From: Gerris lacustris
Taxonomy: Eukaryota > Arthropoda > Insecta > Hemiptera > Gerridae
Direction: 5' to 3'
NCBI GenBank assembly: GCA_951217055.1
Contig: OX578280.1
Coordinates: 60,583,633 to 60,647,632, forward strand
DNA length: 64,000 bases
In this document: in pieces, positions 12,110 to 23,917 of the stretch
Layout of the letters: every line of letters starts with the position of its first letter
How positions within the stretch are numbered: the stretch's first letter is position 1
Made by a program: the position numbers and the translations under genes
Notes under the pieces: generated by a model
The model's database searches: none
What the model was told of the DNA's origin: nothing
What the model saw: only the letters and a program-made list of their open reading frames with translations

Positions 12110-12417
12110 GATATGCTGCAGAAGATGAGAGAGGCATGCATAGATAAGGCACATCACTCTTGGGGTCATGATCTTGGAGGTCTTTCTGATGATGGCGAAG
12201 TGTTCCACGTGGAGGAAGCCACCCCCGGTCCAGTCAATGCTCTCTGCGGCAACCTAAGCTCTCGTCCCACTAGACCGGCTTGCTCACCGGAACCTGATCC
12301 ATTCAACCCTTGCGAAGATCTTATGGGCAACTGGGGGCTTAGAGTTGCGGTTTGGATCGTAGCCATAGCTGCTCTCTTCGGTAACGCAGCTGTTCTTCTG
12401 GTCCTTCTCAGCTCGAG
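12110..12417 (+). CDS. Lgr1: LGR1 receptor, exon A: hinge and TM1
   Basis: Internal exon of a type A leucine-rich-repeat G-protein-coupled receptor, the insect relative of vertebrate FSH/LH/TSH receptors; the family binds the GPA2/GPB5 heterodimer at the plasma membrane and signals mainly through Gs/cAMP. A pyrimidine-rich tract ending in TTGTTGCAG precedes it. About 102 codons encode the cysteine-containing hinge (PVNALCGNLSS, then a CSPEPDPFNPCEDLMG block that is diagnostic of the family) followed by TM1 (about VAVWIVAIAALFGNAAVLLV, with the conserved GN). I end the exon at CTCGAG before GTCTCG because AG+G then restores the family reading R-F-R-M-T-V-P-K across the junction (phase 2). That donor is weak. 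Read-through would add 15 codons and stop at 12463. LRR exons lie upstream of the window. The assignment to LGR1 rather than LGR2/rickets rests on the TM2-TM3 sequence of exons B and C. Confidence 0.9.
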
Positions 12418-13270
12418 GTCTCGTTTTAGAGTTTGTTTAAGGTTTCGGCACTCTTTTGAATAGATAGAAGTAAAATCCCATGACTTGCTATTAAAGACAA
12501 GCAAAGGCATTTAATTCTACACTATTTTGTTATGTATGTGTTAATAAGAAGTAATGGTACTATTATTACCTACAAACCATTATGAATAATAGGTTTATAA
12601 GAAGTGTTTATAGTTGACTGTGCTATACATTTACAAAAAGACGACAGAAAACTTAAATTTTGTGATTCTAATTGGCCTCGGGTTCTATACGAGCTGCGGG
12701 TGGCAGAGTGGCAAACGGTTCTGTAAATGTATGTATGGGTACGATAAGATCGAAAATAATAGAATGGGCAGTGTTTGCCTTCAGTTCCCTGCCATGTTTA
12801 CTTGACAAGAGTTTCTAATCAACTGAAAAGACTGAGCGGTGAGCAAATATTAATGGCTAGGCTCAATGGTAAGCGGCAACATTATTCGTCCAACATTTCA
12901 GACATCAGTAGTAAGCGGCAACATTATTCGTCCTCTACTTCAATTGTACTCAATGAAAGAATAAACGTAAGCGGCACCGCTCTGCCGCCCACCACTCACC
13001 GAGGCCTAACACTTAAAAAAATGTGGACTCGAAGCATGAAGAAATCGACTTTCGTCTAGTTAAACTTAAAACTGAGTTTATTAATATTTTAACTTGAGCA
13101 GTAATTTCATCAATATTCAGCTTAGCTGCATATTATCTTCAGTGAATTCATTAGTAATTGACTGGGAAATATTTTTATATTCCTTAAGTTTAAGTATGCT
13201 GGCCGGTTTGCGTCCCATTTCGGTCTCCTCAAAGATCCAAGGGACTAAGAGACTAGGCTAGGGTGGATCC

Positions 13271-13341
13271 CAGTGGCGTATCTATGGGCCCGCGCGGGCC
13301 CGCATTGCGGGGGGGCCCCCAATGGTCTAGCTACGCCACTG
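13271..13341. mobile_element. 71-bp hAT-type mini-element
   Basis: Starts CAGTGGCGTATCTATGGGCC and ends CTACGCCACTG, so the outer 10 bp are perfect inverted repeats. Flanking 8 bp are GTGGATCC and GTGGACCC (7/8). The interior is GGGCCC-rich. It is located in the LGR1 A-B intron. Confidence 0.85.
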
Positions 13342-13468
13342 GTGGACCCTTCATCTAAGTTTTATTCCGCACTCGATACTTTCTATTTCTTAGTATTGCT
13401 CTTTAGCCCGGTGAAGGATTTGACTTGTTTCATAATTTGCCTTAAAACAGTATATTATTTAACTTCGG

Positions 13469-14390
13469 ATCGCCATCCTCTTACCTGGAGCATCTTTAAC
13501 ACTCCTTCCTCGTCGTCAATCCTTATTCGTAGCCGGGGTCTTCCTCTTCGTCGATTACCATCCTCTAATCTGAAACATCTTTAAGACTCCTTCCTCGTCG
13601 TCAATCCTTCGTAGCCGGGGTCTTCCTCGTCGTCGATTACCATCCTTTAATCTGAAACATCTTTAAGACTCCTTCCTCGTCGTCAATCCTTCGGAGCCGG
13701 GGTCTTCCTCTTCGTCGATTACCATCATCTAATCTGAAACATCTTTAAGACTCCTTCCTCGTCGTCAATCCTTCGTAGCCGGGATCTTCCTCTTCGTCGA
13801 TTACTATCCCCTAATCTGGAACATCTTTAAGACTCCTTCCTCGTCGTCAATCCTTCGTAGCCGGGATCTTCCTCTTCGTCGATTACCATCCTCTAATCTG
13901 AAACATCTTTAAGACTCCTTCCTCGTCGTCAATCCTTCGTAGCCGGGATCTTCCTCTTCGTCGATTACCATCCTCTAATCTGAAACATCTTTAAGACTCC
14001 TTCCTCGTCGTTAATCCTTCGTAGCCGGGATCTTCCTCTTCGTCGATTACCATCCTCTCATCTGAAACATCTTTAAGACTCCTTCCTCGTCGTCAATACT
14101 TCGTAGCCGGGATCTTCCTCGTCGTCGAGTACCATCCTCTAATCTGAAACATCTTTAAGACTCCTTCCTCGTCGTCAATCCTTCGTAGCCGGGGTCTTCC
14201 TCTTCGTCGATTACCATCCTCTAATCTGAAACATCTTTAAGACTCCTTCCTCGTCGTCAGTCATTCCTAGCCGGGGCCTTGCTCTTCGTCGATTACCATC
14301 CTCTAATCTGGAACATCTTTAAGCCTCTTTTTTTAATCGTCAATGAAACGTAGCCGGGGTCATTCTCTTTGTTGATGACCATGTACTTTG
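13469..14390. repeat. 82-bp minisatellite, about 10-11 units
   Basis: Unit: ACTCCTTCCTCGTCGTCAAT, CCTTCGTAGCCGGGATCTTC, CTCTTCGTCGATTACCATCC, TCTAATCTGAAACATCTTTA, AG. Full units run from 13501 to about 14322, with degenerate partial units on both sides. Pyrimidine-rich on the + strand. It ends 334 bp before LGR1 exon B. Confidence 0.95.
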
Positions 14391-14723
14391 GCAGAAGTAT
14401 AATTTTTTTGTCATTCTACCACCCTCCTTACGCTCCACATTTCCTTTGCTTTACAATCTAAGATATCGCCATATAAAAACGGTTTAATATCGTAAGATAT
14501 TTAACGAATCTTACGGTACTAGACCGTTATAATATTTGTTTTGTAATTTATTTTATGTTTACGAACTGATTAGTCATATTTCCACTAAAAATGTCATCAT
14601 ACAATAGAGTTATTAGAGGTGAAGCAGTGTTATTGTTTTCCCTCACTTTTACAGATTAACTTTTCTTAATTAATGCACTAATTAAAGTTCTTGATTTAAA
14701 TTTAATTTCATTTTTTTTTACAG

Positions 14724-14866
14724 GTTCCGGATGACTGTGCCGAAGTTCTTGATGTGTAATTTGGCAGCTGCAGATTTCTGCATGGGTCTTTATCTTCTAC
14801 TCATCGCTGTACAAGATGCTAGATCTATCGGTGACTATTTCAACTACGCCATTGATTGGCAATCAG
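14724..14866 (+). CDS. Lgr1: LGR1 receptor, exon B: first inner loop and TM2
   Basis: Second receptor exon in the window, 143 bp, preceded by a poly-T tract and TTTACAG and followed by the donor GTACTT. It completes the split arginine codon and reads [19 protein letters not shown], then [20 protein letters not shown] and NYAIDWQS. The first intracellular loop and TM2 carry the class-wide N-L-x-x-x-D core; the acidic residue of TM2 (DF in AAADFC) is the sodium-pocket aspartate. NYAIDWQ just before TM3 is a signature shared with vertebrate FSHR/LHCGR and insect LGR1, and differs from LGR2. The exon ends in phase 1, so the next glycine codon is split G|GT. It follows a 2.3-kb intron that contains a 71-bp hAT element and an 82-bp minisatellite. 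Confidence 0.92.
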
Positions 14867-15659
14867 GTACTTAAAGTTTATATTTTATCTTCTTTTTAAT
14901 CCCATTTTTTCAGTTCCTGTATCCGACTATCTTCTATTTTTCTCCGGAAAATAGAGAATAAATTCCTGTTTAGTGATCGTAATGGAGCAATTATTAAGTT
15001 AAAGTTGGAAACCCTGGCAAACAACCATTATAGAAAGTTTTACAAATACAGTCCAAAATTTCTGTCAAAGATCTACTCTAATCAAGTCCTTTCTTAATCA
15101 ACTAATTGGAGTTATTTGATAAACGTCAATTACTGTATATAAACCACTACAATTTACGTTATGTTGTTTGCTGTGTAAAGAAGGTTGATCACTGTTCAAT
15201 ATAGTTAAAATAGAAACGCTTTTAAACAGCTTTAATTTAATAATTATTAGGACTAAACTTTTACATACATCTCACTTTACATACACTGCTCTGTTCAACA
15301 GAACCCACATACGAAAGTATTTATAATTGATATAAATATTGAAGTGTAAAAAATCAATAAATTAGTATTTAGATGCATATGTAGAATAGATTCGACAAAA
15401 AAAAGAAGAAAAATTGGCTGTGTATATGTTTTAAAGAAATTAAAAGTATATTAAATTAAATGTACATATATTATAAATTCTCGCATCCTTAGTTTTTATT
15501 ATATAGAATATTACTATAGTCTGTAATCTGGATGGCACGTGGAGCCTAAACTACGGGGTCTGATTTCGATTATAAATTTGACATACATGTTCAGAAAAGC
15601 TATAAAAAAAATTACCTTGTTTTCGAGATGTAACGGTATATAGGTAATAGGTATATTGA

Positions 15660-16281
15660 CAATAATTTCAAGATAAAAAGAACTTTTTATATACTACGTT
15701 TTTAAATTTCCTGTTGAATCGTATATAATGTTGATAATATAATTGTTATTGTTATACAATATATAATGTTAGTGAAAAAAAAATAGTTCCAAATTTATTT
15801 ACTTCACATAAATGACAACCATCTAGAGAGCTGATCTTAAACTTACAAAAGGACAAATCTTTGTACAACGGATCTCCCCAACAACAAATCTAAACCGTGC
15901 CATTGATATATTTGAAATAATATAATCGATATATTTCTTGTTTTGCTGTCATTCAATGTTTATCTCTTATTTATAAAAATCACAAATTCGAAACCTGTCA
16001 AAATGAAGATTGTAAAAATGGGATATGGCAAAACAAATAAAATAACTTGCGGATTTTTTCCGAATTAACTTTCCATACGACAAAATTTGCTGAAACCCAA
16101 TTAAATTCTGCTGAAAGATGGCTAAAAGTATTAAAATAATGCATTGTCATCGTGTTCTGAGCTATGGTAAAAGTTTCAAATGTCTAGCTATTCGGGAAGT
16201 TAGTTAGAAATCGATTTCCAGATTTGTACATGACAAACAAACAAACAAGAATACAAGCTAATGAAAACGTAGTAAAAATTA
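15660..16281 (-). mobile_element. Helentron-like family F copy (uninterrupted)
   Basis: Inverted subterminal repeats: ACTACGTTTTTAAA near 15694 and AAAACGTAGTAAAAA near 16264. The interior matches copies at 24165-24770, 49060-49575 and 52198-53347. It preserves the site TTATTTATAAAAATCACAAA (about 15968-15987), empty for the family C insertion found in the 52-kb copy. Confidence 0.75.
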
Positions 16282-16409
16282 ATCTGATTGAACTAAAAAT
16301 CTAAATACAAGGATAAACCTGTGGAATATTTTTAAATCCGATTTATTATTAATTAATTACGTTATGGGATTTAAATTCAGTACCACTATCCTGTGTGAGA
16401 AATTGTTGT

Positions 16410-16510
16410 TCGAGATTGTATGATGTGTGAAGTTGCTGGAACTCTCCTCCACGGGCCCAGTGTGGCCTGATTGCTAGGTTCCAACAAATGGTTCGTCATT
16501 ACCAAATAGT
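16410..16510 (+). repeat. SINE fragment (3' half)
   Basis: TGATGTGTGAAGTTGCTGGAA, with CACGGGCCCAG and TTGCTAGGTTCCAACAAATG, matches the body of the tRNA-derived SINE seen complete at 58000-58472. Confidence 0.65.
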
Positions 16511-16969
16511 TTATAACAAACAAATATAACTATATTATACCCCCCTTACTATAACACCCACGTTTCTCTTTTAAATCTATTTTTTTATCCCCCCGGAATA
16601 GAGTTTTTATTTTTTATTTGTTAGAACCAATTCCCTATGGAAATCAAATTAATTCTGTAACCTTTTCGTTTCATTCGGGGTTTTTTTGCTTTTTTAATAT
16701 TTATTTATTTATACATTTTTCTCACGTAACAATTTATCTGGATGAATAGATATATTGAATGGCGAATAAATAAAATAAAAATAAATAAATAACTATAAAT
16801 CTTTTTTTTATAGTAAATCTAATCAATTTTCTCTGTGATATAACTTTAACTGAATTTTTATTTATAATATTTTTACTTTCATTTTTCCTAGTTTTTATAT
16901 TTTTTATATAGAGGGAAAAATATTGTGGTAAAATAATCACTCAATTTTTATGGATTTAAACGTTGTATA

Positions 16970-17212
16970 GACTAGGAATTCCTCGCCGTGACACTCTGAT
17001 TTATATGGCTCACTATTGATCACATCATACTCGCTTCGGCGGTACAAATGTACATATGTATGATGTGTGAAGTGGCTGGAACTCTCTACCGCGGGGCGTA
17101 AAAAGGGCCTGAATGATGGCCTAATTGCAAGGTTCGAACAAGTGGTTCGTCCTACCCGTCCTAGTAGAAAGTACTAGACTACTACTACTACTACCTCCAC
17201 TACTCATCTCTT
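16970..17212 (+). repeat. SINE copy lacking the tRNA head
   Basis: Begins near GCCGTGACACTCTGATTTAT, includes ATACTCGCTTCGGCGGTACA and GTTCGAACAAGTGGTTCGTC, and ends in an (ACT)n tail. Confidence 0.75.
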
Positions 17213-17235
17213 AGTTTTACTGTTGTTTTAAGAAG

Positions 17236-18040
17236 TTTTTGGAATGAAGCTCCTTATGGCACGTTCTGGAGCCCAGGAGTGAATCCGAAAAAAACGACCA
17301 AAATCACCGTCACAAAATAACCGTCACAATATCACCGTCACGCAAAATCCGTCACGAAATTTTCAGATGACGATAACTTGAGTAAAAGATCACCGAGTTA
17401 GATGAAATTTGGTACACATGTTCATTTTACCAATGCCCAGGCTGAGTTCGTCGGAAAACGTTATCCGCCCAAGCGTTCACATGCAACGCTCGCGTAAACG
17501 TAAGCTTCAAAAGACGAGAAAAAGTGTTATTAAGGAGGCCTGTTACTTGACTTGTTTTGATTATTTTTGTTATATGTGTCAAAAATGTCACTTTGTTTTG
17601 TAAATAAATAAAATATAATCATGTAAAATTTCACCCTGATACAAAGCAGAAGCTGTAGAGTAGGGAAGAGATATATTTTAAATTAATTGGCCGGGTAGGT
17701 TGAAAACAGTCCTATTTCAATCCAAACTCCTTTAACAAAAATACTCTTTCACTATAAACTCATTATGATCAACTTTTTTCTTATATTCAATATAACGGTG
17801 ATTTATAGAAGACGCTTGCTTTAATGATACAAATAATGATTTTCTTTTAATTTTTCCTTAACCCTAGCTGGGTACAAACAGTTCGTTACTTTTAATTTTG
17901 TCTCTTTTCTAACTCCGCCATGTATAAGTAGTTAGCAATGTATACGTACTTAGCAGTGTGATTTTATAATTTATATTTAATGAAAAATGTAAGGAACTTC
18001 GTTCCTACCGGGTGTCCTGCGACACCACACGTATTTTTTT
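17236..18040 (+). mobile_element. Helentron-like family A, copy 1 (complete)
   Basis: Starts TTTTTGGAATGAAGCTCC. The right subterminal repeat is GTAAGGAACTTCGTTCC, ending about 18006. It is followed by a hairpin (GGTGTC-CTGC-GACACC, 18011-18026), then ACACGTATTTTT. The interior carries repeated CACCGTCAC motifs and the core GATGAAATTTGGTACACATG (17401-17420). Related copies at 35219 and 43006 are incomplete. Confidence 0.75.
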
Positions 18041-18496
18041 TTTTTTTTTTTGTTCTCCTTCAGGTGACACTTAAGATTCACCCTTAAGTGGAACTTTCGC
18101 TCTTCACTTTAAAGCCAAGTACTCACTGTTATTCTAGATACGGAATTTATTGTCGCGCAACATCGAGTCAGTGATTCTCATGTTGGAATGAACGCAAGCG
18201 AAGAATCTGCGACGGTGAATGCGAACAATGCATCCCAGTGTTTCCTAGGCTTGAAACACATTTAAGACGCACATTAGGCTAATAGCGCCTTTCTCAGTGG
18301 GCCTGCCATCTTCTTTCACTCCAGTAGACTCAACTTAGTGACGAGAAGCTGAAGTTAATCCTTCACTTTTCTCTCCATCTCCCTAATTGGCAGCTCAATA
18401 TAGTCTCAATGTAGATTTGATCGATTTGCTGAGTGGAGAGCTCAGTTCCAGCCAAATCGCAGACTATGCCCCATTTGGCACTCATTTAGACTGTGA

Positions 18497-18870
18497 ATGG
18501 AATGTTCTCCTTTTTGACTTTTACTCCTCTTATAAAAACGGAAGTGTGATATTCCTTTGTCCCAAAGTACATTGGAATAAACATCCTTTTCCTAATAGTT
18601 ATTTAGACAAAGGAATTTATAAATTGTTATATCCATTTATATTATATATATATTAAAAAAAAACAAAAAAAAAAACAGGGGAGTAAGAATCTAAAGATGG
18701 TGTACGGAATGTTTTTCTTTAGACTGTAACTCCCCTTATAAAAACAGAAGTGTGATATTCCTTTGTCCGAAAGTACATTTGACTGAGCATCCCTTTGTCT
18801 TAATAGTTATTTAGACAAAGGAATGTAGAAATAGTTATATCCATTTTTTTTAAAAAAAATTAAGAGTCTA
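18497..18870. mobile_element. hAT-like MITE family D, tandem dimer (copy a)
   Basis: Two consecutive family D bodies (18497-18655 and about 18676-18870), each with TTATAAAAACGGAAGTGTGA or its variant TTATAAAAACAGAAGTGTGA, and an AGTTATTTAGACAAAGGAAT block. The outer left terminus is missing. The right flank (AATTAAGAGTCTACAGG, about 18858) recurs inverted at 19145. Confidence 0.55.
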
Positions 18871-18956
18871 CAGGAAAGAAATATTTATAAATACATAATG
18901 TAAAAAAAACTATTCATTTTTTATAGTTTAAGAAAAAATAATAAAAATAAAAATAA

Positions 18957-18986
18957 AGGAACGAAGTTCCTTACATTTTTCATTTA
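18957..18986 (-). repeat. Solo family A terminal repeat
   Basis: GGAACGAAGTTCCTTACATT, then TTTCATTT, is the inverted copy of the family A right end at 17977-18006, without a hairpin or a body attached. Confidence 0.6.
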
Positions 18987-19289
18987 TTTTACATTTAAAT
19001 GTAAAATCTATATTGTTTATATGTTTTATAAAACAAAATGTAATGAATCTAATGGAAAAAATATTAAATTTAAGGTTTGAGAATATCCCAAACAAGGGAT
19101 GAAATATCACCTTTTTAAATAAAAATAATAGAATTTTTATTACCCCTGTAGACTCTTAATTTTTTTAAATAAAAAAATTAAAGGGGACAGCACAGAGAAT
19201 GGAAAACAATTATTTATATCCATTTAAGTTAAAAAGAAAAAAGAAAAAAAGGATTAATAATCTAAAGAAATACCCCCATTTTCCTTTTT

Positions 19290-19690
19290 GTCGTAAGGAG
19301 CCATTCCAAGACAAAAATCTGTTTCAGACATCAGGGAACATTTTTGGTTCCGTGTCTGTCTGTCGGTCTGTCGTTCAATTTTTGCAAACCAACATCTTAA
19401 AAACTACACGTCCAATTTTAATGAAATTTGGGTGGTAGGTTATAATTAGCCCATTGTTGGTCCCATATAAGTCTCCATAGATTTCTTTACACCTACAGCT
19501 TCAAAAGTACTTATCTGATTTGTATGAAACTTTTATAGTTTATTGAAAGTAACCCGCAAATAGCCCCAGATTAATTTGAGCCGTCTGCGCTCTTTAACTT
19601 TTGCTAAGTTGATACTTTAATTCAAGTAAAAAATCAAAATTTTGACAGATTAAAATAACGGGGGAAACAATTAAACCAATTATTATAGAC
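19290..19690 (+). repeat. Family J copy
   Basis: Contains AAATCTGTTTCAGACATCAG, a CTGTCTGTCGGTCTGTCG tract, AATTTTAATGAAATTTGGG (core motif), TCAAAAGTACTTATCTGATT and AACCCGCAAATAGCCCCAG in the order seen at 4960-5400. Confidence 0.65.
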
Positions 19691-20679
19691 AATAATGGCA
19701 TGTAAAAGCATAATATCAATATAATACGTGATAGGATGCGAGGAAGCTATGTGCCACACCAATTGGCAGTCTATTTTAAATTGTTATTTATTAACGACGT
19801 TTCGGGGGGTATTACTTCTCCCCTCATAAAGTAAGATTACCTGCCGTTGCAGCACATTCCTACTTGTCGTTCGTCTTTAGAAGGACGCATAGGAGAGATT
19901 AGTTTGGCTGCTCATGATACTACCTGACTGTTTCTAGGCAGTAATATGAACTCAATTTTAAATTGTTGTTTTTGTTTCCTGTAATTGTATCTTACTTTTT
20001 TTGATCTTTATATGGTAATTTTAATCACACCACTGGAGGTTTCCCATTATACAATCCCCCATTAAACATAAGCATTTTCACAAACATTATAAAACCCATT
20101 TTATAGAGGTATATTTTAGTATATATTGCGCATTATTTACGATTTTACCTAATGTATAATTCAATTATTTTATATCTTTTATTAAATTAATAAATATAAC
20201 GTTATCGGATTTGTTTCGTTTGATATAATCTAACTGTATATTATATTCTCTAATTTTTATTTTGCGGTATTTATTTCTTTTAGGTTTTTCTTTTGTCTAT
20301 TTTATGTGTCAGCTGCTCTATATTCACTAAGCGAATAATCAGAATTCCTTGATCTATTATGAAGTCTATAGATTTACAATTCTGTTTAGAGTTTAATCAT
20401 CTGGAAAAACTTTCATCTCCATTATACATAGAAATCGCTAAAACTTGACTAAAAATATTCAGGCGATATAAATTTAGTTTTTTTTATTAAATTAAACATA
20501 AAGATAAAATCCTCTTCAGGTTCAAGCAAATAATATACATCAATAGTTTTTGTGAATAAAAACGACTATGTTTTAGATCAACACTCGAACATTCCACTCC
20601 CCATACCCCTAATATTCTATGACATTTTTTCATTTAGTTATAAAATAATTTAATAAGCCCTTATATTTTCACATTTACT

Positions 20680-21150
20680 TATCATTATCATGTCCTTCCT
20701 TTTTCACTTTTAGTTATCATTTGATAAGCCCATAAATTTTCACTTTTAGTTATCATTTGATAAGCCCATACATTTTCACTTTTAGTTATCATTTGATAAG
20801 CCCATACATTTTCACTTTTAGTTATCATTTGATAAGCCCATACATTTTCATTTTTAGTTATCATTTGATAAGCCCATACATTTTCACTGTTAGTTATTAT
20901 TAAATAAGTTAAATTTTCACTTTTAGTTATCATTCAATAAGCCCTTATACATTTTCACTTTTATTTATTATTAAATAAGTTAAATTTTCACTTTTAGTTA
21001 TCATTTGATAAGCCCATACATTTTCACTGTTAGTTATTATTAAATAAGTTAAATTTTCACTTTTAGTTATTATTAAATAAGCTCTTAAATTTTCACTTTT
21101 AGTTATCATTCAATTAGCTCTTACATTTTCAATTTTATTTATCATTCAAT
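20680..21150. repeat. 36-bp tandem repeat, about 12 copies
   Basis: Unit CACTTTTAGTTATCATTTGA, TAAGCCCATACATTTT. The best copies are 20710-20890. Further right, copies alternate with a TTAAATAAGTTAAATTTT variant. An open minus-strand frame arises only because 36 is divisible by 3. Confidence 0.95.
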
Positions 21151-21849
21151 ACGCCCTTCTTACATTAGTTATTAAAAATTTGTTACTTCTAGGGCTCGGA
21201 TCGATATGCTCGAAAACCACCTGTTTTATGCTCGATAGATATGCTTGAAAAACACATTATATGCTCGATAGATATGCTCGAAAAAAATCCATAACATGCT
21301 GTTAAATATGCAGAATATGTTCGAAATACACTGTTTAAAACTATAGAGAGGATAGTGAAACGAATATATTTCAATCCCGCCGGGGAGGAGTTATTTTTAT
21401 TGTAAATTTAAAAAAAAGCGTTTAATAATTAACAAATTGTTTACAGTTTTCGTTTTTAATTTATCAACAAAAATTGGAGAGAACTTAAAAATAAATTTTA
21501 AACACTAGACCAAGTAATTATGTACTCATATATGAGAAAGTTGTATCGGACAAATTTTGATTTGTGTATTTGTTCCAAGTAGTTTTTTTTTTATAAATTT
21601 ATCCTTTAAAATAAAAACTTTGTCATAAGTTATATTTATTATGCATAATATTTTCTAATTTTGCATAATTTTCTAATGCATAATTTTTATTTTAAATACG
21701 AAGGTTCTACGTTTTGTACATTTAATATAATTTGTTTTCAAATATACATCTATTCACAGAAAAATGTAAATGCATTTCTATTCTAAAGAAAGATACATTA
21801 TACGACTTTAAAAATGTGCTTTAATGGGGAATAAACATTAAAATCAGAA

Positions 21850-21859
21850 CTAAATATAT

Positions 21860-21942
<83 letters not shown>
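21850..21942. repeat. (TA)n microsatellite
   Basis: TA tract with one AAATA interruption near 21872. Confidence 0.97.
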
Positions 21943-21944
<2 letters not shown>

Positions 21945-22925
21945 CACCACTTAATGTCATCACATTGACGTGTGCTTTTTACTTAATGTTATTCTGCAGA
22001 TTATGGTAATTGTTATTATTTGAATATTTTCTTGTGAAATTCTGTCAACTTTTTGAAGCAGGGGCTACTCCCTCCCCCCACATGGTGCTACGCCCATCAT
22101 TAGAGGGCCCTCTTATTTTCACATTTTCCGTTTTTATATCGCCGGTAGTTTTAACACTATTTAGATTATAGTTTTTAATTTAAATATTTTAAAACCCAAC
22201 TTTTTTCTAGGTAGCTAGACTTTTGTGTATAAGTAAATCGTTTGGTGCCTTTTAAGAATATATGGGGATGATATGGGGTTGGCTAAGTTCGTCTGCGGGA
22301 AATAGCTTGGTAATAGCCATTTGGAAAAAGCAAACCTGTGGAGAGCGGCCAGCTGCCATCACCTGCCCTTTATGGTGGACAATTTGATTTTCATGATCCT
22401 GAGTACTAACGTAGTTAGTAGACCAAAAATCAAGTTGATGATATTTTCTCACTTTATACGTTAGTTAGTCAAATATTACTCCAAATCAAAGAGGTCACTT
22501 TTATGTGAACTAAAAGTGACATGATGTTAGTCACGCTATCTCCTTTTTTTAAATTTTTATTTTAATAACAAAAGAAAGTAATTAGGATTTATATAAAAAG
22601 TTGTAACTTACAAACAAATAATAAAAGCGTGTGTTAAAATGAATTTATTATTAAGCGTATAAGTGTAAATATTTGGAATTTGCTAAAATTCGATGTAGAG
22701 ATTTTGATTTTCAAATATCCTAATTAAGCTTATTAAAAAAAATGTTTGTTCCTAAAGTCTCAAATAAAAAGGGTTTCGTTGGTATTAATCGGCAGATCAA
22801 CTTGCGATCTTAAATAAATGTACAATGAACGTGACAACTTGAAATTGAAAAATCAATTTTCTTAGGACTAGTTAATCAGATCAAAATGGTACTCTTATTT
22901 CTTCTGTGGATCAGCAGACCACATA

Positions 22926-23634
22926 TTTTTAGGGTCCGTAGGCAAAACCAAGGACCCTTATATTTTCCTGCGTGTGTCTGTCCGTCCGTCCTCTCGCGTG
23001 CTCTCACGGCTACACCTTTCGTCCGATCACTTTGAAATTTGGCATGTATGTGTCTTGTACCTGCCCACATATTTTAAAAATATGGCGACTTAAAAAAATA
23101 TTTTTCAAAAAAATTAGGGTAAAAAAAACTTAAGGGTTAAAAATTGTTTATTTTTTTTCGACCCCGTGGGGGGTATCATATGAAAGGGTACGTCGAGCTG
23201 ATTACAAAAATATATAATTATTTGGATATAACTTTGATAGGTCGAGCGTAGGCGAGTTTGAAACGTGTCCCCCCCTCTATCTCCCTTATATGAAGTGCAA
23301 AAAATCTGAAAAAATTCCTGAACATTCTTCGACCAAAAGTAAAGATACCACTTTTTGGAAATTTCGAAAAAAATATTATTTTATTTTTTATTGACAAAAT
23401 ACGTTTTTTTATAATTATGGTCTTTTCGATGTATTTATATGGTTGTAGTCCGGTTCAGTGGCAAAAAATACTTTATCAGAGTGTGTTTTGAGAATATCAG
23501 ACCCTTAGAATGGTTCAAAGTAAGCTTTTTAGCATTTTATAAAAACACTGTTTATACACTTTACAGTTAAACACTATAAAGTGTGGCCTACGGACCCTCG
23601 CTGTGTGCTGACTAGCACACACTTGACCTGTTTA
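22926..23634 (+). mobile_element. Helentron-like family B, copy 1
   Basis: TTTTTAGGGTCCGTAGGC at the left, with the inverted repeat AGGGTCCGTAGGC at 22931-22943 and GCCTACGGACCCT at 23586-23598. Then comes a hairpin GTGTGCT-GACT-AGCACAC (23603-23620) and ACTTGACCTGTTTATT. The core CACTTTGAAATTTGGCATGT lies at about 23028. Non-coding; the small minus-strand ORF over the left end is shared only because the copies are similar. Confidence 0.85.
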
Positions 23635-23694
23635 TTTAAAATCTTTTGTGACATTAGAAATATGGTTTTGGGGGGAGAGGGAATCTAAAGTTTG

Positions 23695-23917
23695 GGCACT
23701 TCTTTAGATTGTTACTCTCCTTATAAAAAACCAGAGGGGAGTAACAATCTAAAGAAGGTGTACGGAATATTCTTCTTTCGACTGGTACTCCCCTTATATA
23801 AACAGAAGTGTGATATTCCTTTTCCCCAAAGTACATTGGAATAAACAACCCTTTGTTATTTAGTCAGTCATTTAAATTCTAAAAAAACTTAGGGGAGTAA
23901 CAATCTAAAGAAGTACC
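23695..23917. mobile_element. hAT-like MITE family D, copy b (complete)
   Basis: Termini GGCACTTCTTTAGATTGTTA and, from the right, GGTACTTCTTTAGATTGTTA. Flanked by the perfect 8-bp repeat AAAGTTTG (23687-23694 and 23918-23925). The 8-bp duplication suggests hAT, although the terminal bases are not the classical CAG. Confidence 0.85.

Larger units (their letters stand above)
12418..14723 (+). other. LGR1 intron between exons A and B
   Basis: Inferred 2306-bp intron. It holds a short duplicated segment at about 12869-12940 (an AGCGGCAACATTATTCGTCC block twice), a 71-bp hAT-type element (13271-13341) and an 82-bp minisatellite (13469-14390). A possible tRNA-like A-box (GGTGGCAGAGTGGC, about 12698) is too weak to call a SINE. 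No other gene seen. Confidence 0.8.

Noticed and set aside
12166..12510. 114-codon minus-strand ORF opposite LGR1 exon A
   Set aside because: It is the antisense shadow of a conserved exon and has no family similarity.
20688..20933. Repetitive protein-like frame (MITKSEN-VWAYQ units)
   Set aside because: The 36-bp tandem unit is divisible by three, so any frame without a stop stays open. No start context or homologue.
20680..21150. CRISPR-like appearance of tandem arrays (also 13469-14390, 26095-26345 and 54730-55500)
   Set aside because: The units are directly abutting without unique spacers, and the genome is eukaryotic. These are satellites or minisatellites.
22876..23070. Minus-strand ORF (start MWAGTRHIHAKF) repeated at 44279-44494
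   Set aside because: It lies on the left end of helentron-like family B. The frame is shared only because the copies are nearly identical, and it is broken in copies 3 and 4.
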